A stretch of DNA of 64,000 bases from Culturomica sp. (GTDB taxonomy: Bacteria; Bacteroidota; Bacteroidia; Bacteroidales; Marinifilaceae). The stretch is from contig JAISVB010000038.1 in assembly GCA_031271755.1 (NCBI GenBank), positions 23,519 to 87,518 on the forward strand, given 5' to 3'. How positions within the stretch are numbered: position 1 is the stretch's first letter; the number at the start of each line of letters is the position of its first letter. The notes below the pieces were generated by a model. It did not search any database. It had not been told where the DNA came from and saw only the letters and a program-made list of their open reading frames with translations. The position numbers and the translations under genes were made by a program. Below are positions 36,976 through 48,182 of this stretch, piece by piece.

Positions 36976-38700
36976 CTACCCTTTAAACTGTTGCGAATCG
37001 TAAATCTCTTTGTAAACCTTCGACGTTTTCAGCAGTTCGGCAGGAACGTCGAACCCGTCTATCCGGCCATCTTCAAGCACCAGCACCCTGTCTGCCGACT
37101 GCATCGTATGGATGCGCTGGGTGATGATGAACACGGTAGTGCCGGCCAACACACGGCGCAGTCCCAAACGTATTTTGAGTTCGGTGGTCGAATCGACGGC
37201 GCTGGTGCTATCGTCGAGTATCAGAATGCGGGGTTTGCGCAACAGCGCACGCGCAATACACAGGCGCTGTTTCTGCCCGCCCGAAACGTTGACCCCGCCG
37301 CGCCCCAAAACAGTATCGTATCCCTTTTCGAACGACATCACAAAATCGTGCGCCTGAGCGGTGCGTGCAGCATCCTCCACCTCCTCAAGTGTCGCTTTCG
37401 GGTTCCCCCAACGCAGGTTTTCAAGTATCGTACCGCTGAAAAGTTCATTCTTCTGGAGTACTACGCCGATGCTCAGGCGAAGCTCCCCCAGGCGATAGTC
37501 GCGCACATCCCTGCCATCGATCATAACCTCCCCGGCCGTAACGTCATACAGCCGCGGGATCAGCCCGATAAGCGAGGTTTTGCCCGATCCCGTCGCGCCC
37601 ACGACGGCGATGGTCTCTCCCTGCCGCACCTTGAAACTGATCTCCGACAACACGTCGTTCTCACCTCCCCCGTAGCGAAAATCGACCCCGCGAAACTCCA
37701 CCTCCCCGCGCGTAACGGAATAATCGTTCGCAAGCGCCTGGGGCGTATCGACAAGCGACGGATCTGTAGTAAGAACTTCGAGAATACGCTCCGACGACGC
37801 CGACGCGCGGGCAAAATTCATCACCACCATCGAAAACATCATCACAGCCATCAACGTCTGCATCAGGTAATTGAGAAACGAGATAAGCTGTCCCACCGAG
37901 AGCGTCCCCTCCATGACCCTGCCCCCGCCGAACCACAGCACGGCAACAACCGAAACATTCAGAATAAACCCCATCAAAGGAGCCAGCGACACAACAATGT
38001 TGGCGGCGCGTATCGAAGTCTCCTGCAGATCGCGGCTCGTCCGTTTAAACTTTTGACTCTCGAAATCTTCCCGGACAAACGACTTCACCAGCCGGATGTT
38101 CAGAAGATTTTCCCGCACCACGCCGTTCAGCCGGTCAATGCGGCGCTGCACCTTCAGAAAGTAGGGCAACCCCTTCCTCAGGATCACCCACACAATAATG
38201 ACCATCAGGGGGATCGCCGCCGCAAGCACAAGCGCAAGTTTCGAGTCGATCATCAGGATAAACACCAAAGCCATCAGGAACAGCATCGGTGCGCGAAGCA
38301 TGATACGCATCGACATAAAGACCGTCTGCTGCATCCGGGTCACGTCGCCCGTCAGGCGCGTAAGCAGCGATTCGGACGAGAATTTGTCGATATCGGGAAA
38401 AGCAAAACTCTCTATCCTGTCGAAAAGCCGGGCGCGCAGATCGGTTCCGAAGCGCGTCGAGGTGCGCGCCGAGATATAGGCGTTGGCAACGGAAGTGGCA
38501 AGCTGGATAACGGCAAACAGCAGCATCTGTAACCCCGTAGCCGTGATGACCGACAGATCGCGCGGCATCACCCCGTCATCGACAATGCGCGACATATACA
38601 TCGGCATCATCGTCTCGCAAAACACCGCAATTGCAATCAGCAGAGGACTTGCCAGCAGACTCCAGCGGTACTTTTTAAGTATTTGCCAATACTGTCTCAT
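36976..38700 (-). CDS. ABC exporter half-transporter (permease + ATPase)
   Basis: A 574-aa partner of the downstream exporter gene. Membrane domain about residues 15-300 (FDRIESFAFPDIDKFSSESLLTRLTGDV). ATPase domain: Walker A VGATGSGKTSLI, signature VSGGQKQRLCIARA, and Walker B ILILDDSTSAVD, where the residue after the Walker B Asp is Asp rather than the catalytic Glu; the switch is IITQRI, with Gln replacing the usual His. This degenerate site against a canonical one in the partner is the known pattern of heterodimeric exporters such as TM287/288 or BmrCD. Confidence 0.93.
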   Translation of the reverse strand: MRQYWQILKKYRWSLLASPLLIAIAVFCETMMPMYMSRIVDDGVMPRDLSVITATGLQMLLFAVIQLATSVANAYISARTSTRFGTDLRARLFDRIESFAFPDIDKFSSESLLTRLTGDVTRMQQTVFMSMRIMLRAPMLFLMALVFILMIDSKLALVLAAAIPLMVIIVWVILRKGLPYFLKVQRRIDRLNGVVRENLLNIRLVKSFVREDFESQKFKRTSRDLQETSIRAANIVVSLAPLMGFILNVSVVAVLWFGGGRVMEGTLSVGQLISFLNYLMQTLMAVMMFSMVVMNFARASASSERILEVLTTDPSLVDTPQALANDYSVTRGEVEFRGVDFRYGGGENDVLSEISFKVRQGETIAVVGATGSGKTSLIGLIPRLYDVTAGEVMIDGRDVRDYRLGELRLSIGVVLQKNELFSGTILENLRWGNPKATLEEVEDAARTAQAHDFVMSFEKGYDTVLGRGGVNVSGGQKQRLCIARALLRKPRILILDDSTSAVDSTTELKIRLGLRRVLAGTTVFIITQRIHTMQSADRVLVLEDGRIDGFDVPAELLKTSKVYKEIYDSQQFKG

Positions 38701-38760
38701 TCCGGAAAAATTATACGTTGGCGATGTAAAGATACGTTACTTTCCGGCGAGTTGTTTATT

Positions 38761-39213
38761 TTACAGCGGACAATGCATCCGGTATGCATCCGTTTGATCC
38801 GGATAGTACGCCGGCAGAAGCTTCTTTTTCACAAATCCCGCCCGCTCATAGAGCCGGATCGCCTCCCGGTTGGTACTCTTCACTTCCAAAGAGATCGATG
38901 CCACTCCCCTTTCCAGAGCGCACTGCCGGGCTAATTCCATCAATCCCGCCCCTATTCCGGCTCCCCTTGCTTCGGGGCCGACCGCAATGGAGTAAATGCG
39001 CAGGTGGCGGGCGCGTTCCGTCAACAGCAGGGAGAGGTAAGCGACAACCGTCCCGTTGTGCCGGGCAACGTAAAAAAATCCGCTGGCGCGGGTCATCAGG
39101 TACAACAATTGGCGGCGGGAAAAACCTTCCGCGCCGAAGCTCCTCTTTTCAATCCCGCACACAGCGTCCAGATCCGCCCTTTCGGCGCGGGAAAAACAAA
39201 CATCCTTCCCCAT
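38761..39213 (-). CDS. GNAT-family N-acetyltransferase (RimI-like)
   Basis: A 150-aa GCN5-related acetyltransferase. Acetyl-CoA binding loop VGPEARGAGIGAGLMELARQ (about residues 75-95) and C-terminal SLEVKSTNREAIRLYERAGF are clear and resemble RimI-type protein or peptide N-terminal acetylases. It lies 3 nt downstream of the RLAN/ATP-grasp gene, so the two are almost certainly co-translated; a shared peptide substrate is a reasonable inference. It need not be the ribosomal S18 acetylase. Confidence 0.88.
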   Translation of the reverse strand: MGKDVCFSRAERADLDAVCGIEKRSFGAEGFSRRQLLYLMTRASGFFYVARHNGTVVAYLSLLLTERARHLRIYSIAVGPEARGAGIGAGLMELARQCALERGVASISLEVKSTNREAIRLYERAGFVKKKLLPAYYPDQTDAYRMHCPL

Positions 39214-39216
39214 CGC

Positions 39217-40683
39217 CTACCGGTATTTTATCTCCATCGTACGGACAAAATAGTTCAGGATGCGGTAATACAGTTCATCTCCCAGGATCGCATCCTCGAT
39301 GCCGTGGTCTATGCTCGGGTTGTCGTTGATCTCGATCACCACGGCCTTGTCGTTGATCACTTTCAAATCGACCCCGTACAACCCCTTCCCGATCAGCGAA
39401 GCAGCCTTCAGGGCGGTTTTCAGCACGTGTTGCGGCACCTGGTAAATAGGGATTGTATCCACCAGTCCGGAACGGTTCTTGCCCGGATCCGCGTGGTTGT
39501 ATATCTGCCAGTGCCCTTTGGCCATGTAATACTTACAGGCGAACAGGGCCTCCCCGTTCAAAATGCCGATCCGCCAGTCGAACTCGGTCGGCGTATACTC
39601 CTGGGCCAGCAGAATAGCCGACTTTTCAAACAAAACGGACAAAACCTCCTGCAACTCCTCCTCGCAGGTCACCTTTTTCATCCCGTGGGAGAAGGAGCCG
39701 TCCGGGATCTTGACAACAAAAGGCGCTCCCAACTGCTCGCCGATCGACTCGAAACTGTTCCGGTTGGAACGGAAAATCAGCCGGGAAGCCGGTGCGGGGA
39801 TCTTTTCCCGTTCCAGCAATTCGCTCAAATACACTTTATTGGTGCAACGGATGATGGACAACGGATCGTCGATCACCACCATATCGCTCAGCGAAGCCTT
39901 CTGCGACAGGTGGAAGGTTACGTGATTCAGCGCCGTCGTGCAGCGGATGAACAGCGAATCGAACTCCATCAACCGGGCCGAATCCTCCTCCGTGATCAAC
40001 TCCGCATTGATGTTCATCTTCTTGGCCATCTCCAGAAACTTGTTCAGCGCCTTCTTGTTGCTGGGCGGGAACGTTTCAAGCGGGTCGTGCAAAATGGCCA
40101 GGCTGTAACGGAAAGATTTGGGCGAACGGGGCGTCCGCCACACTTTTTTGTTGAAATAATCCAACGAATCGGCAAAAAAATCCTGCTCCTCGTCGTTCAA
40201 CTGACTCAACCCCAGAAACTGAACAGATTCGATCTGGTTCCGGGAACGGGTATTAAAACCCACCCTCAGCAACGGGCACGGGTAGTGCTCAAACAGGAAA
40301 CGGGCAATCTTTTCCAACCCTTTTTCCCGGCAGCGCCCAAAATAGATATGCAGGTACCACGTCTCTCCCTCCGGCCGGTTTTTCTGAATCCATTGGTAAC
40401 ACAACCGCTGAAGCGTACGATCCATCCGTACACCCGCCCCCGCTTCCAATTTGTTAATGGTTTCCACACCCGGAAGGATCTTGTGCCCCCTGGCCTGGGC
40501 CAGCAGCGAACAATAATACCCCTCCGAATTGTAAGCATAGTCCCCGCTCAGATTGATCACCAGGCGGGATTCCCTCCCCAACGATTGCTGTTTCAAATAA
40601 TCGGAAACCGTTAATACACTGCTTGTTTCGCAATACGGCTTCCAGTCGTTCAGACTATCCAATAAAATGAGCACGCTGTTCAT
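39217..40683 (-). CDS. RimK-like ATP-grasp ligase with RLAN domain
   Basis: A 488-aa two-domain protein. Roughly residues 1-150 match the RLAN (RimK-like ATP-grasp N-terminal) domain (SVLTVSDYLKQQSL, VINLSGDYAYNSEGYYCSLLAQARG). The C-terminal part is a RimK-type ATP-grasp ligase with PFVVKIPDGSFSHGMKKV, LLAQEYTPTEFDWRIGILNGEALFACKYYM and the metal site KVINDKAVVIEINDNPSIDHG. Family members are thought to form amide bonds between amino acids or peptides. The adjacent GNAT gene matches the context described for RLAN proteins in other bacteria. Product unknown. Confidence 0.86.
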   Translation of the reverse strand: MNSVLILLDSLNDWKPYCETSSVLTVSDYLKQQSLGRESRLVINLSGDYAYNSEGYYCSLLAQARGHKILPGVETINKLEAGAGVRMDRTLQRLCYQWIQKNRPEGETWYLHIYFGRCREKGLEKIARFLFEHYPCPLLRVGFNTRSRNQIESVQFLGLSQLNDEEQDFFADSLDYFNKKVWRTPRSPKSFRYSLAILHDPLETFPPSNKKALNKFLEMAKKMNINAELITEEDSARLMEFDSLFIRCTTALNHVTFHLSQKASLSDMVVIDDPLSIIRCTNKVYLSELLEREKIPAPASRLIFRSNRNSFESIGEQLGAPFVVKIPDGSFSHGMKKVTCEEELQEVLSVLFEKSAILLAQEYTPTEFDWRIGILNGEALFACKYYMAKGHWQIYNHADPGKNRSGLVDTIPIYQVPQHVLKTALKAASLIGKGLYGVDLKVINDKAVVIEINDNPSIDHGIEDAILGDELYYRILNYFVRTMEIKYR

Positions 40684-40772
40684 GGTACGCCAAAAATAAC
40701 GGCGCTAATTTACACATTAATCCGAATAAAGCGCCTCTGCTGGCAGCGAAAGAATAAAGCAGGCGAACAGCC

Positions 40773-41804
<1,032 letters not shown>

Positions 41805-41806
41805 AT

Positions 41807-42457
41807 TCAGGCAAATTTTATGATGATCCCTTTGATCGTATTGGCCACATCATTGGCGGTATCTGCCGTGTCTTCCAATGCCTGCACAATGTGTTGAAGC
41901 TTCAGCAGTTCCGGCAAGTTCTTTTCCCGGGCAAAAAGCGTGCTCATATACGATTCGTAAAGCCTGTCCGCATGCTGCTCGTTCAGTTTGATATTCCGGC
42001 ATTTTTCCTCGGCGGAAGACGGTTTTTTCCGAAGGGTTACCAGCCCTTTCATGACGGCGGCCAGCAAACGGGCATCCTCCAGGATCAGTTCCTGTACAGC
42101 CGTCAGATCCGGATCGATCCGCACGGGATTATAGAGCACCACGCGCCTCGCCGCATCGTGGATGTGGTCCAGCAAGTCGTCCATCTGCGAAGCCAACCGG
42201 TTGACGTCCTCCCGGTCGAACGGCGTAACGAAGCTCCTGTTCAACTCCCGGTAGATCCGGGCTGTGATCTGGTCCCCCTCCTTTTCCAACCCCCGGATCT
42301 CCGTAAAAAATTTCCCGCGGTTTTCCGGCTTCGCTTCCCGCATCAACCGCCCCAGCAACTCTGCCGCAGTCTCCGTTAACTCCGCCTGCCGGATATACAA
42401 TGGGTAAAACTTTTTCTCTTTGACAACAAACAGTTGCAGGAATCTATCCATTTTCAT
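41807..42457 (-). CDS. DUF47 family (PhoU-like) phosphate transport accessory protein
   Basis: A 216-aa all-helical protein of the DUF47/YkaA family. Characteristic stretches are REIRGLEKEGDQITARIYRELNRSFVTPFDREDVNRLASQMDDLLDHI and LQHIVQALEDTADTANDVANTI, with acidic metal-binding ExxxD patterns as in PhoU. It is expected to modulate the PiT transporter encoded 2 nt downstream. Confidence 0.93.
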   Translation of the reverse strand: MKMDRFLQLFVVKEKKFYPLYIRQAELTETAAELLGRLMREAKPENRGKFFTEIRGLEKEGDQITARIYRELNRSFVTPFDREDVNRLASQMDDLLDHIHDAARRVVLYNPVRIDPDLTAVQELILEDARLLAAVMKGLVTLRKKPSSAEEKCRNIKLNEQHADRLYESYMSTLFAREKNLPELLKLQHIVQALEDTADTANDVANTIKGIIIKFA

Positions 42458-42659
42458 ACTATGCCTCGATTATTTTGTACCGCTCCATAACGATACATGA
42501 AACGAAAAAAGAACCCGGTTTGTTCCGGCTTTTACCTCTTTTGCCTGAAAAATTTTAACGCAATTTACATCCGGTTCAAAAAAAATGGCTACTTTCGTTT
42601 CCGTTCCGGATTTTTTCCGGGTGTTTTACCAAGTGTTTCATTGACTAAAAAATAAGCTG

Positions 42660-43850
<1,191 letters not shown>

Positions 43851-43859
43851 TCCGCAACG

Positions 43860-44990
43860 ATGGTTGATTTTTCCGCACTGCCCTCACCCTGCTTCCTGCT
43901 GGACGAGGAATTATTCCGCCGCAACCTGGAGACCATCGCCGGGGTCGCCCGGAAAGCCGGGGTAGAGATCATTGTGGCGCTGAAAGCCAATGCCACGTGG
44001 CGTATCTTTCCCGTGATGCGCGAATACGTCCGTTCGGCCACCGCCAGTTCGCTGGCCGAAGCCCGGCTCGTGTTCGAAGAGTTCGGCTCCCTTGCGCACA
44101 CCTACGCCCCGGCCTACACCGCCAAAGAGATCGACGAACTGCTCGGCTACAGCAGCCACATCACTTTCAACTCCCTCTCCCAGTACGAACGCTTCGGCGC
44201 AACGGCCCGGGAGAAAAAGGTTTCCTGCGGGCTCCGGATCAACCCCGGCTACTCCCCGGTAAAAACCGCCCTGTACAACCCCTGTTGTAAAGGCTCCCGC
44301 TTGGGCGTTACCCCGCAACAACTGACCGGTTTGCCGGAAGGGATCGAGGGGTTCCATTTCCACACCCTGTGCGAATCTTTTTCCGGCGACCTGCGCCGCA
44401 CCCTGAAGGCGGTGGAGCGACATTTCGGCACATACCTGCCGCAACTGAAATGGATCAACATGGGCGGCGGGCACCTGATCACCCACCGGGAGTATGATTG
44501 CGAAGATCTGATCCGTATCCTGTCGGACTTCCGGGAGCGGTACCCCAACCTGACGGTCATCCTGGAACCGGGCAGCGCCTTTACCTGGCAGACAGGCTGG
44601 CTGACAGCCACCGTGGAGGACATCGTCCGCAACGGCGATACCCGCACCCTGATGCTGAACATGTCGTTTGCCTGCCACCTGCCGGATTGCCTCGAAATGC
44701 CGTACAAACCGGCCGTTCTCGGAGCCCGGGATCCGGAAGCCGGCGAAAAAGGCTGGCGCCTCGGAGGAAACAGTTGCTTAGCCGGCGACATGCTGGGCGA
44801 GTGGGTCTTTGAACAGGAACCGGCGATCGGCGACACGATCGTATTCGAAGACATGATCCACTACACCATGGTCAAAACCACCATGTTCAACGGCGTCAGC
44901 CATCCCTCCATTGCGATCCGGGAGTGCGGAGGAAAGATCCGCGTCATCCGCGAATTCGGGTACAAAGACTACAAAAACAGAATGTGTTAA
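43860..44990 (+). CDS. nspC: Carboxy(nor)spermidine decarboxylase
   Basis: PLP-dependent fold-III decarboxylase of 376 aa. The PLP lysine is in IIVALKANATWRIFPVM (about residue 42). LRINPGYSPV, SRLGVTPQQL, HFHTLCESFSGDL, WINMGGGHLITHREY and the C-terminal SCLAGDMLGEW are NspC hallmarks that separate it from diaminopimelate decarboxylase. It removes CO2 from carboxy(nor)spermidine to finish polyamine synthesis. It is in an apparent operon with the dehydrogenase upstream and, 15 nt on, rlmD. Confidence 0.95.
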   Translation: MVDFSALPSPCFLLDEELFRRNLETIAGVARKAGVEIIVALKANATWRIFPVMREYVRSATASSLAEARLVFEEFGSLAHTYAPAYTAKEIDELLGYSSHITFNSLSQYERFGATAREKKVSCGLRINPGYSPVKTALYNPCCKGSRLGVTPQQLTGLPEGIEGFHFHTLCESFSGDLRRTLKAVERHFGTYLPQLKWINMGGGHLITHREYDCEDLIRILSDFRERYPNLTVILEPGSAFTWQTGWLTATVEDIVRNGDTRTLMLNMSFACHLPDCLEMPYKPAVLGARDPEAGEKGWRLGGNSCLAGDMLGEWVFEQEPAIGDTIVFEDMIHYTMVKTTMFNGVSHPSIAIRECGGKIRVIREFGYKDYKNRMC

Positions 44991-45005
44991 CCGGTAAAAA
45001 GTAAT

Positions 45006-46412
45006 ATGGGCAAGAAAAAAAACAACCCGTTGCTGGAAAACGTCGAAATCAAAAAGATCGCAGCGGAAGGAAAATCCATTGCCTACGTAGACGAAAAGGT
45101 GCTCTTCGTCCCGAACACCCTTCCGGGAGACATTGTAGACGTGCAGGTGACCCGGAAAAGAAAAAGTTTTCTGGAAGGATTCGTCGTCCAAACCCGCCGC
45201 CTCTCCGAGTGGCGGATCCCCGCTTTTTGCGCTCATTTCGGCACCTGCGGCGGATGCAAATGGCAAAACCTCCCCTACCAAAAACAACTGGAATGCAAGC
45301 AGCAGGAGGTGACGGAAAACCTGCAACGGATCGGGAAGGCCGAGTTGCAGGACGTTCGCCCCATCCTCGGCTCCGCCCACACCCGGAACTACCGGAACAA
45401 ACTGGAATTTACCTTCAGCGCCAAACGGTTTCTGACACGGGAGGAGATCGACCGGGAGGGTATCGTCCGACACCTGCCGGCCCTGGGATTCCACGCCCCC
45501 GGCCTGTTCGACAAGGTGGTGGACATCGACACCTGCCACCTGCAGGGAGCGCCATCCAACGAAATCCGGAACTTTATCCGGGAGTACGCGCTGAAAAACA
45601 ACCTGGCATTCATGGACATCCGCAACCTGCAGGGATTTCTGCGCACCCTGATCATCCGCACGGCCTCCACCGGCGAAGTAATGGTCGTACTCTCCTTCTA
45701 CCGGGAAGAGAGAGCGGAACGGGAAAAACTGCTGGAAGCCGTCGGGAACGCCTTTCCGCAGATCACCTCCCTGATGTACGTCGTCAACGAAAAACCGAAC
45801 GACACCATTACCGACCAGGAAATCCTTCTCTTCCGCGGGCGCGACCACATCTTCGAAGAGATGGAGGGACTGCGCTTCAAGATCGGACCTAAATCCTTTT
45901 ACCAGACCAACTCCGGACAAGCCCTGCAACTCTACCGGCAAACGCGCGAACTGGCGGGTCTGACCGGCCAGGAGGTGGTGTACGACCTCTACACCGGTAC
46001 CGGCACCATCGCCAATTTCGTGGCCGCCCGGGCAGCCAAAGTGATCGGCATTGAGTACGTACCGGAAGCAATCGAGGATGCCAAAGCCAACTCCTCCCTG
46101 AACGGGATCGGCAACACCCTCTTCTTTGCCGGAGACATGAAGGAGGTATTGACCGAAGCGTTCGTGTCGGAACACGGCCGCCCCGACGTGATCATTACCG
46201 ATCCGCCGCGGGCCGGCATGCATCCCGACGTGGTGGCTGCCATCTTAAAAGCCGCGCCGGAACGCATCGTGTACGTCAGTTGTAATTCCGCCACCCAGGC
46301 CCGCGACATCCAACTGTTGAACGAACAGTACCGGGTAATGGCCGTCCAGCCCGTAGACATGTTCCCGCACACCCACCACGTGGAAAACATCGTACTGTTG
46401 CATAAACGTTGA
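45006..46412 (+). CDS. rlmD: 23S rRNA (uracil-1939-C5)-methyltransferase RlmD/RumA type
   Basis: SAM-dependent RNA methyltransferase of 468 aa. An N-terminal TRAM domain (about residues 8-65) is followed by a cysteine-rich segment, FCAHFGTCGGCKWQNLPYQKQLECK, which would hold the iron-sulfur cluster. The catalytic domain has VYDLYTGTGTIANFVA (SAM loop), IITDPPRAGMHPDV and the nucleophile cysteine in VYVSCNSATQARD. It could equally be one of the RlmCD/RumA paralogues; the modified base cannot be fixed from sequence. Confidence 0.93.
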   Translation: MGKKKNNPLLENVEIKKIAAEGKSIAYVDEKVLFVPNTLPGDIVDVQVTRKRKSFLEGFVVQTRRLSEWRIPAFCAHFGTCGGCKWQNLPYQKQLECKQQEVTENLQRIGKAELQDVRPILGSAHTRNYRNKLEFTFSAKRFLTREEIDREGIVRHLPALGFHAPGLFDKVVDIDTCHLQGAPSNEIRNFIREYALKNNLAFMDIRNLQGFLRTLIIRTASTGEVMVVLSFYREERAEREKLLEAVGNAFPQITSLMYVVNEKPNDTITDQEILLFRGRDHIFEEMEGLRFKIGPKSFYQTNSGQALQLYRQTRELAGLTGQEVVYDLYTGTGTIANFVAARAAKVIGIEYVPEAIEDAKANSSLNGIGNTLFFAGDMKEVLTEAFVSEHGRPDVIITDPPRAGMHPDVVAAILKAAPERIVYVSCNSATQARDIQLLNEQYRVMAVQPVDMFPHTHHVENIVLLHKR

Positions 46413-46484
46413 TCTCTGTCCGTCACCGGAAAATAATTTTTATAACTTTCTAAAATATTTTAGCAACTTGTAAAATAAAAGAGT

Positions 46485-46492
46485 TATTTTTG
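46485..46492 (+). promoter_or_regulatory. -7 promoter box upstream of the GH109 gene
   Basis: TATTTTTG matches TAnnTTTG, 36 nt before the ATG at 46528. A weaker TTTAG stands about 21 nt upstream in place of TTTG. Confidence 0.45.
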
Positions 46493-46527
46493 GCTTCACC
46501 AAGACAGGTGTTATTTTTAATCTGTAT

Positions 46528-47916
46528 ATGACTATGAAAAATCTCCTTTTATCCATTTGTATGCTGATGCTCCTTTTGGCAGGATGCAAAGAAGCTCAGC
46601 AGGTACAGGTGATCAAAACCGCCGTACCCGTTCGCCCGCAAGGCCAAACCGACGTGTTGCAATTATCAACGGAACCCCTTCCCACCGTCCGGGTCGCTTT
46701 TATCGGCTTGGGCATGCGCGGCCCGGGAGCCGTGAGTCGCATGACCCACATTCCCGGAGTAGAGATCGTCGCCCTGTGTGATGTGGAGCAGAAAAACACG
46801 GAAAAAGTCAACAAGAGGTTGGAAGAGAGAGGTTTTCCGAAAGCCTTGGAGTTTTACGGCGATACCTCCGTATGGCGCCAGGTGACGGCGCTTCCGAACG
46901 TAGACCTGATCTATGTGGCTACGGACTGGGCCAGCCACGCCGTCATCGGCGTGCAGGCGATGAAAGACGGCAAGCACGTGGCCATCGAAGTGCCCTCCGC
47001 CGTGACCTTAGAAGAGATCTGGGATCTGATCAATACCTCCGAACAGACCCGCAAACACTGCATGCAATTGGAAAATTGCGTATACGATTTCTTTGAACTG
47101 ACCACCCTGAACATGGTGCAGAACGGCCTGCTCGGCGAAGTGATCCACGGAGAAGGCGCTTACATACACGGGCTTCAACCCTACTGGGATCAATATTGGA
47201 ACAACTGGAGGATGGATTTCAACCGGACACACCGGGGAGATGTATACCCCACACACGGCTTAGGCCCCATCTGCCAGGCCATGAATATCCACCGGGGGGA
47301 TAAATTGAATTTCTTAGTATCGGTAGACACCAAAGCGATCGGAAACCCCGCCTACATCAAGGAGAAAACCGGAGAAGAAGTAACCGGTTTCAGAGCAGGC
47401 GACCACACCTCCACCCTGATCCGCACCGAAAACGGAAAGTCCATCCTGATCGAACACAACGTGACCTCTCCCCGTCCCTACGACCGGATGTACCAATTGA
47501 CCGGCACCAAGGGATTTGCCAATAAATACCCGGTATCCGGCTATGCCCTCGGGAACGAAGCGCTGGATCCGGAAATGGCCGCCGACCACGAAAATCTGAA
47601 CGCACACCAGTTTGTATCCAAGGAGATGCAAAAAGCGCTGATGGAAAAATACAGACACCCGATCGTAAAAGATATCGAGGAATTGGCCAAAACCGTAGGC
47701 GGACACGGCGGTATGGACTTTGTCATGGATTACCGCCTGATCTACTGCCTGCAAAAAGGGTTGCCGTTAGACATGGATGTATACGACCTGGCCGAGTGGT
47801 GCTGCCTGATCCCGTTAACGGAACTTTCCTTAGATAACGGATCGATCCCCGTGGAGATCCCCGACTTTACCAGAGGCGGTTGGAACAAACTCGACGGATT
47901 GCAGTTTGCCCAATAA
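46528..47916 (+). CDS. GH109 family lipoprotein (alpha-N-acetylgalactosaminidase type, Gfo/Idh/MocA fold)
   Basis: NAD-dependent glycosidase of 462 aa. The N-terminus MKNLLLSICMLMLLLAGCK is a lipoprotein signal. The Rossmann domain begins RVAFIGLGMRGPGAVSRMTHIPG; the family's substrate and cofactor regions IEVPSAVTLEEIW, YDFFELTTLNMVQNGLLGE and GDVYPTHGLGPICQAMNIHRGD are present. Characterised GH109 enzymes remove terminal GalNAc, for example from blood-group A antigens; this specificity is inferred. Both ATG46528 and ATG46534 are possible starts (MTMKN). A strong terminator follows. Confidence 0.9.
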   Translation: MTMKNLLLSICMLMLLLAGCKEAQQVQVIKTAVPVRPQGQTDVLQLSTEPLPTVRVAFIGLGMRGPGAVSRMTHIPGVEIVALCDVEQKNTEKVNKRLEERGFPKALEFYGDTSVWRQVTALPNVDLIYVATDWASHAVIGVQAMKDGKHVAIEVPSAVTLEEIWDLINTSEQTRKHCMQLENCVYDFFELTTLNMVQNGLLGEVIHGEGAYIHGLQPYWDQYWNNWRMDFNRTHRGDVYPTHGLGPICQAMNIHRGDKLNFLVSVDTKAIGNPAYIKEKTGEEVTGFRAGDHTSTLIRTENGKSILIEHNVTSPRPYDRMYQLTGTKGFANKYPVSGYALGNEALDPEMAADHENLNAHQFVSKEMQKALMEKYRHPIVKDIEELAKTVGGHGGMDFVMDYRLIYCLQKGLPLDMDVYDLAEWCCLIPLTELSLDNGSIPVEIPDFTRGGWNKLDGLQFAQ

Positions 47917-47937
47917 CCGGAACCTGCATGCTGCCAA

Positions 47938-47969
47938 AGAGCCGGCGTCGAAAGGCGCCGGCTCTTTTT
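47938..47969 (+). terminator. Rho-independent terminator after the GH109 gene
   Basis: Perfect 10-bp stem AGAGCCGGCG / CGCCGGCTCT with an 8-nt loop, followed by TTTT, starting 22 nt after the stop. Confidence 0.9.
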
Positions 47970-48010
47970 AACTATTCGCCGATCAGCTCCAAGATCTGCT
48001 CTTCATGGAA

Positions 48011-48040
48011 TTGTACCATCAGGTTTTTTTGCTATATTTG
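48011..48040 (+). promoter_or_regulatory. Promoter upstream of the fucO remnant and DUF2461 gene
   Basis: TTG (48011-48013), a 19-nt spacer and TATATTTG (48033-48040), an exact -7 box. The transcript would start about 48047, before the broken fucO frame and the DUF2461 gene. Confidence 0.6.
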
Positions 48041-48077
48041 TCATGGTAGAAAATTTTGCATAACTCCATTTTTTGAT

Positions 48078-48167
48078 ATGGCCAACCGCATCATTCTCAA
48101 CGAAACATCTTACCACGGCGCAGATTTCCGCTCCGAGATCGCAGCACTGTATAAAAAAGCCCTCTAA
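48078..48167 (+). pseudogene. Mini-gene remnant of a FucO-like (lactaldehyde reductase) alcohol dehydrogenase
   Basis: A 29-codon frame, MANRIILNETSYHGAD followed by FRSEIAALYKKAL. The first 15 residues are the well-conserved start of FucO-type iron alcohol dehydrogenases (MANRxILNETxxxG). The last ~11 resemble the usual C-terminus of the same family (xEIxALYKxAx, stop). The roughly 350 residues between, with the NAD and iron sites, are missing, and the frame is kept across the junction. The upstream promoter is intact. It may still be translated, but it cannot have the enzyme activity. The C-terminal match is from memory and less certain than the N-terminal one. Confidence 0.65.
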
Positions 48168-48182
48168 AGACCCCGAATACGC

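Noticed and set aside
47976..48026. Short minus-strand frame MVQFHEEQILELIGE between the GH109 terminator and the next promoter
   Set aside because: It could be a fragment of another lost gene, but 15 codons without a recognisable family are too little to call.
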